From Primulina eburnea (Eukaryota; Streptophyta; Magnoliopsida; Lamiales; Gesneriaceae): a DNA stretch of 64,000 nucleotides. Of this stretch, positions 58,901 to 64,000 are shown piece by piece (position 1 is the stretch's first letter; each line of letters starts with the position of its first letter). The notes below the pieces were generated by a model, which was not told the origin of the DNA, did not search any database, and saw only the letters and a program-made list of their open reading frames with translations. Both the position numbers and the translations under genes were made by a program. Location: positions 36,001-100,000 of the forward strand of contig NW_027330958.1 in NCBI RefSeq assembly GCF_022965805.1, read 5' to 3'.

Positions 58901-61343
58901 CTGCAGTTATTTCTGCAGATAAATCTCCGTAAGTAAGAATGTTCCAATCTATGGAATTTGTTGGAGATTTAGATTTTAATCTATTTTTTACTCTTTCAGC
59001 AAAAAGAACTGGAAGTCCAGAAATAAATTTTTCTTTCCAGAAATTTGCATTGCAATCATTTCTAGTTAAAACCTTAGTCATAAAAACATCTTTATACCAT
59101 CTGAATTCAGATAGTGTTGGGCATCTCAAATTCATTAATTGTTCTTGAGATCTATCTAATTGGAGTTCATTAGCTCCAATAAAATTAGATAAAATTGTAT
59201 AAATAAGTGTATTTACAGCATCTGACTCTTCTCTTCCATTAAGATCAACTATAGAAGAGTTTAGAATTTTATTCTTTGCTTCTTTAGAAAGATAAAAATC
59301 TCACCAACCTTGAAGTTGGCCTGTGAAACCAGTAATAATGGCTTGAGCAATTTGCCTATCATTATTACCTTTTATCTTTGCCGCAGAAGAATATATTAAC
59401 ATTTGTTTAATAATAGTTTTAATCTGATATTCAGATTTTCCATCTATATTCCATTCAGTAATGGCTTCCCCATTAAACTGAACGTAATCTTTTTTCTCTT
59501 CAATTTGAAGATCAACAGGTGTAGCCTTTTTATAAAAAGGTTTTACAATTGATACTTTATGCATTTTATTAATCTGCATTTCATCTTCTGACGAACTAGA
59601 AATATTATCTAGTTGTTCAGATTTGGTAATTACCGAAATAGAACCTTTTTCTTTAATATTAATTTTTTGTAATCGATCTATTAAACCTTCCATAAAATCA
59701 TCATCTTTTTTAGAACTTAAAAGAAAATTTTCTTTTTTAAGATTAGGAGGAGGTTTTATCATCAAAGTTTTTGAACTTTCACCACTAGAATTTCCTTGTT
59801 TGGATTTTGATAAAATCTCTTCTATTCTAGTAGTCTGATTTCTTAAAGAATGTAGAGTAAGATTGGTAAAATTATTCTGTTGAATAATATGGTCAAAATT
59901 ACCATGCCCTATTTCTGATTTTATAGGGGCAGCATATATTTCTTTATTACCCTTTTTAATTTGTAAAGTAGTAAAAGGAGGATGAATCTCAAAAGATTCT
60001 TCTCCAGTTTCATGAACATATAATTTATATGTTGATTCAAGAGTATTTATAAAAGACTCATCTTTAAAATTTGGAAATATTTTATTCCTTGCTGAAAAAT
60101 ATAAATTTTCCATCCATTTGAAAAAATCTAAATTTAATTTAGTTTCTTCAATCCATTCTAAGTATCTTGAAACATATAATGTTTGTTGTTTTGAATTTAA
60201 ACAACTTAAAAACCATTTTTTCTTATTAAGATTTTTAATCTTATCTAAACTCTTTTGGATAGAGTTATTATTAATAACCATAACATTATATCCCATATCA
60301 GAAAAAGTAGGAGAATTTGATTTTTTATTATTAACAGAATAACTTCGTTGAAATCTAGACGTACTAGATTCAGGAATATCTACTTTATATTCTGGATGAG
60401 ATACATTATCATTAGTCTTTTGAAGACCAGATATACTAATTTTTTCAAAATCAGATATAGAAGAAGTAGAATTTCTACTTTCTTCAGGAAGTTTAATTCG
60501 TAAATGTCTTTGAGATGAGAATTTTATTTCGACATCTCCATCAACATATTGAATTATACTTTCTAGTTTTCTAGATTCTTCTTTTAAAGAAGGGGCTATA
60601 CTTTCCATTTTCCAGATTTCTGGCAGAGTAACTTGACTCCAATTAATTGTTTTAGGAATCATAATATTACTTTTAGTAATATCAGTTATGAAAAGAGTAG
60701 TTTCTCCTCTTTTTGAACTAATTTGATTAGTATTGATTCTAAAATTGGATATCGTTGAATTCATGACTTTGTAACAAATTCTATATAATAGAACAACATT
60801 TTCTGTTCCATCTATCATATCAAAACCTTCAGTTTTTATATTTAAAGTGAGGGCTTTCATGATATTTGGATCAGAAAGAGAAATTGGAAAATTAGGGAAA
60901 CAACTAAAATGTATTGGTCCTTCGCATAATGAAGATTCTACTATTCCTAATAAGGAATCTTCGAATTTATTATGCCTTTGATCTCTTACTAAGATTAAAG
61001 CTGAAGTATTTAGACCTAATCTGGTAAGAGGTTTTAAACCTACTTGTATCATTCCCAAATGCATAAATTTGTAATTTTGCTTGTGAATATTAACAAGGTT
61101 TTGAGATAATAAACTAAATGAGTCGTATCCTCCTTTTAGAGGAATTGCTTCTTCAATTGTTTTAATAATATAGTCGGATTTAAAATTAAATCCATTAGAT
61201 CTATAAATCTTCATATTAGAAGATGTTGGTATTTTCCAGTTTTGAATATTTTTCTCGAAATTTTCAGAAATAATTAACTCTTTGTTCTTAGTATTACTAC
61301 TTGAAGATTTATTCTTCGTAAAAGATCGTATTAATTTATCAAT
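55962..61343 (-). pseudogene. Copy G: full-length ORF1 with lost start and one nonsense codon
   Basis: The length equals copy B exactly (5,382 bases). Two defects are visible: the start codon at 61341-61343 reads ATT instead of ATG, and a TGA at 59301-59303 replaces the second Trp of the conserved QGWW in the coat region. All domain motifs are otherwise present, including the knuckle, DTG, YIDD and TDAS. Small variants compared with B include Pro for Thr in ELIRPSNS and Asn for Asp in QQLNNTS. Confidence 0.9.
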
Positions 61344-62160
61344 TCAAGAATATGGTAGATACTGTCAAGGCTTTACCCTGCCTTACCCTTTGGCTTTACA
61401 GGTCTTATGGAACCCGACTTAAGGATTTCTCCTGGGTATAACTACCTTCTTCCTTACAGAATAAAAGAATAAGATCGTAACAGAAGAATAACTTGTATTA
61501 ATTTCTGAAGAATTTCTCCAATTACAATGGCTCTGATACCACTTTTACACTGTTACAAATACACGAGATTTAATCTCAATTTAACTAAAGATAAATTTAA
61601 TCTTTATTCTTCAAATCTTCAATTTTAAGCAGCAAGCTGTGAGCTCTGCTTCTCAAATGCCTTTAAGGTAATCTTGGACCTTTCCAAATGTGGATGAACA
61701 AACCACTGTTTATAAACAGGATTTATCTCTGGATCTTTTAATCGATCTTCAAGATTTTTAATTTGATTATTAATTAATTTAATCTTCTTTTTTATGATTT
61801 TCAAATAATTTGCAGACGGCATAATATAATCAAATGGAGGATCATAAATATAATCGTTTGACATAAACTTACATGAAATGATGAAACTTGAAACTGAGAA
61901 CTCAAGAACTGGAGAAAACTTCGAAACTCTTATTATGAGAAAGTAGTAGAGAATTTTGGTGTGTCGATCACAAAGGGAGTCGACTCCTTAAATAGCAAAG
62001 CAATACATACTAGTTACAGTGTTTACACAAATAAAAACATGACACGTGAAAAGTAAAACTCACACTTAATAATGCACCACAATACTACATACTTTATTAC
62101 AAAGACTATAAGTCCCGTGATTGCTTGCCTTTTCATCCACTATCTTTAATGACATTCAGC
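61344..62160 (-). promoter_or_regulatory. Copy G complete leader
   Basis: The most complete minus-strand leader. From right to left it has the G-box CACGTG (62043-62048), a TATA-like box (complement 61987-61995) with the adjacent 12-base palindrome, the small ORF (61625-61864), and the PBS (complement 61529-61541) before ORF1. Confidence 0.7.
61625..61864 (-). CDS. Copy G small leader ORF (79 aa)
   Basis: Same 79-codon ORF as in copies D and E, with Asn for Tyr at residue 3 and Ile for Leu in KIIKKK. Length, start and stop are conserved. The function is not recognised. Confidence 0.55.
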   Translation of the reverse strand: MSNDYIYDPPFDYIMPSANYLKIIKKKIKLINNQIKNLEDRLKDPEINPVYKQWFVHPHLERSKITLKAFEKQSSQLAA

Positions 62161-62704
62161 TCATGCATTCAATAATGCATATATATCATCTTCCTCATAC
62201 GGGTCCTGAGCGTCTTGCAAATTATCCTGATCTGTCATTGGAGTATCATCCTCCATTTTCTCTTTTCCTTTAGAAGAAGTAGATTCTTGTGTTGACAGAT
62301 TTGATTTTTCTCCAAATACTTCAGTAAACATTGAAGTAATGGTATCTTTATCAAGATGTTGGAAAAGTTCTTTTAACAGTGTTGTTTGTGTTGGGGTATC
62401 ATGATTTAAATTCTTCATGGTTTCTCTGGCAACTCCCAGAGCTATTACCCCTTGACGGTCATATACTTTGCCTTCTGCAAAGAAATCTTCTTTACCCCAC
62501 CATTTAATGAGAACTTTTCTGATTAAGAAAGTAGAGGTATATTTGAGATCAAATTTCTCTTTAGCCATATCCTGTAATCCATATTCCCATCGAATAATCC
62601 AAGGAACATTGTAGTTAACGGCGAATTGTAATATGGCTGTTAAACCATCAAACTGTGTATTTGCATTTAAAAATTTATTCCATATGTTTTTAACATTTCT
62701 CGGA
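62161..62704 (-). pseudogene. Copy G/H: ORF2 C-terminal fragment
   Basis: Approximately the last 180 residues of ORF2 (from PRNVKNIWNKF to the natural stop), cut at 62704 by an inverted junction to ORF1 of copy H. The frame is open, and the apparent upstream extension is antisense ORF1. Confidence 0.85.
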
Positions 62705-64000
62705 AATAATAACTCTATCCAAAAGAGTTTAGATAAGATTAAAAATCTTAATAAGAAAAAATGGTTTTTAAGTTGTTTAAATTCAAAACAACAAACATTA
62801 TATGTTTCAAGATACTTAGAATGGATTGAAGAAACTAAATTAAATTTAGATTTTTTCAAATGGATGGAAAATTTATATTTTCCAGCAAGGAATAAAATAT
62901 TTCCAAATTTTAAAGATGAGTCTTTTATAAATACTCTTGAATCAACATATAAATTATATGTTCATGAAACTGGAGAAGAATCTTTTGAGATTCATCCTCC
63001 TTTTACTACTTTACAAATTAAAAAGGGTAATAAAGAAATATATGCTGCCCCTATAAAATCAGAAATAGGGCATGGTAATTTTGACCATATTATTCAACAG
63101 AATAATTTTACCAATCTTACTCTACATTCTTTAAGAAATCAGACTACTAGAATAGAAGAGATTTTATCAAAATCCAAACAAGGAAATTCTAGTGGTGAAA
63201 GTTCAAAAACTTTGATGATAAAACCTCCTCCTAATCTTAAAAAAGAAAATTTTCTTTTAAGTTCTAAAAAAGATGATGATTTTATGGAAGGTTTAATAGA
63301 TCGATTACAAAAAATTAATATTAAAGAAAAAGGTTCTATTTCGGTAATTACCAAATCTGAACAACTAGATAATATTTCTAGTTCGTCAGAAGATGAAATG
63401 CAGATTAATAAAATGCATAAAGTATCAATTGTAAAACCTTTTTATAAAAAGGCTACACCTGTTGATCTTCAAATTGAAGAGAAAAAAGATTACGTTCAGT
63501 TTAATGGGGAAGCCATTACTGAATGGAATATAGATGGAAAATCTGAATATCAGATTAAAACTATTATTAAACAAATGTTAATAAATTCTTCTGCGGCAAA
63601 GATAAAAGGTAATAATGATAGGCAAATTGCTCAAGCCATTATTACTGGTTTCACAGGCCAACTTCAAGGTTGGTGGGATTTTTATCTTTCTAAAGAAGCA
63701 AAGAATAAAATTCTAAACTCTTCTATAGTTGATCTTAATGGAAGAGAAGAGTCAGATGCTGTAAATACACTTATTTATACAATTTTATCTAATTTTATTG
63801 GAGCTAATGAACTCCAATTAGATAGATCTCAAGAACAATTAATGAATTTGAGATGCCCAACACTATCTGAATTCAGATGGTATAAAGATGTTTTTATGAC
63901 TAAGGTATTAACTAGAAATGATTGCAATGCAAATTTCTGGAAAGAAAAATTTATTTCTGGACTTCCAGTTCTTTTTGCTGAAAGAGTAAAAAATAGATTA
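62704..64000 (+). pseudogene. Copy H: internal ORF1 fragment, runs off the window
   Basis: Plus-strand ORF1 from about residue 358 (NNSIQKSLDK) to about residue 790 (AERVKNRL) at the right edge. The frame looks open across this part, with an Asn for Tyr change in MLINSSAAK. It includes the linker and the first part of the coat region; the movement domain and start are missing because of the inverted junction at the left. Confidence 0.85.

Noticed and set aside
1..64000. A complete, potentially infectious viral unit
   Set aside because: Every unit has at least one break: B lacks most of ORF2, D and E have dead ORF1, F lacks the enzymes, G has a lost start and a nonsense codon, and A and H are partial.

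Overview
The window looks like repeat-rich nuclear DNA of a flowering plant, probably a eudicot. I found no host gene, rRNA or tRNA. Almost every base belongs to one of two classes. The first is a cluster of near-identical endogenous pararetrovirus copies (Caulimoviridae, most like the florendoviruses: one MP-CP-protease-RT-RNase H polyprotein followed by an overlapping ORF2). The second is LTR retrotransposons of the Ty3/gypsy type that have inserted into, or sit between, those copies. All primer-binding sites seen match the 3' end of plant initiator tRNA-Met (core tggtatcagagc).

The viral unit, measured between successive copies, is about 7.4 kb: ORF1 (1,793 codons), an 8-nt overlap, ORF2 (397 codons), then a leader of about 0.8 kb with a promoter-like block, a conserved 79-codon small ORF and the PBS. 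I label the copies A-H in order. A (1-3159), B (10525-16620), C (16624-22053) and D (22054-32455) lie on the minus strand, largely head to tail. E (36127-51612, with the leader to 52428) and F (52429-55420) lie on the plus strand. G (55417-62704) is minus and H (62704-64000) is plus. The orientation switches near 32456, 55417 and 62704. B has an open full-length ORF1. D and E have complete ORF2. Every other ORF1 is broken by nonsense changes, frameshifts, deletions, a lost start codon or transposon insertion. No single uninterrupted unit has everything intact.

Four LTR elements are present. E1 (3160-10500) is old and rearranged: its 5' LTR carries an inverted segment, gag is frameshifted and pol is decayed. 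E2 (26284-29352) is young, with apparently identical 1,357-bp LTRs around only 355 bp of gutted interior and a catta target-site duplication (TSD) inside ORF1 of copy D. A solo LTR (32522-36126, TSD gactt) sits at the start of copy E. E3 (39716-50202, TSD gcaaa) is a nearly intact chromovirus-type element on the minus strand inside copy E, with open gag and pol separated by what looks like a 180-bp GT-AG intron.

The most unusual points are the candidate gag-pol intron in E3, the conserved coiled-coil leader ORF of the virus, the mixed direct and inverted viral cluster that could produce double-stranded RNA, and junctions with microhomology or locally copied filler that record how the cluster was assembled. 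Boundaries and variant comparisons were made by eye without alignment software.
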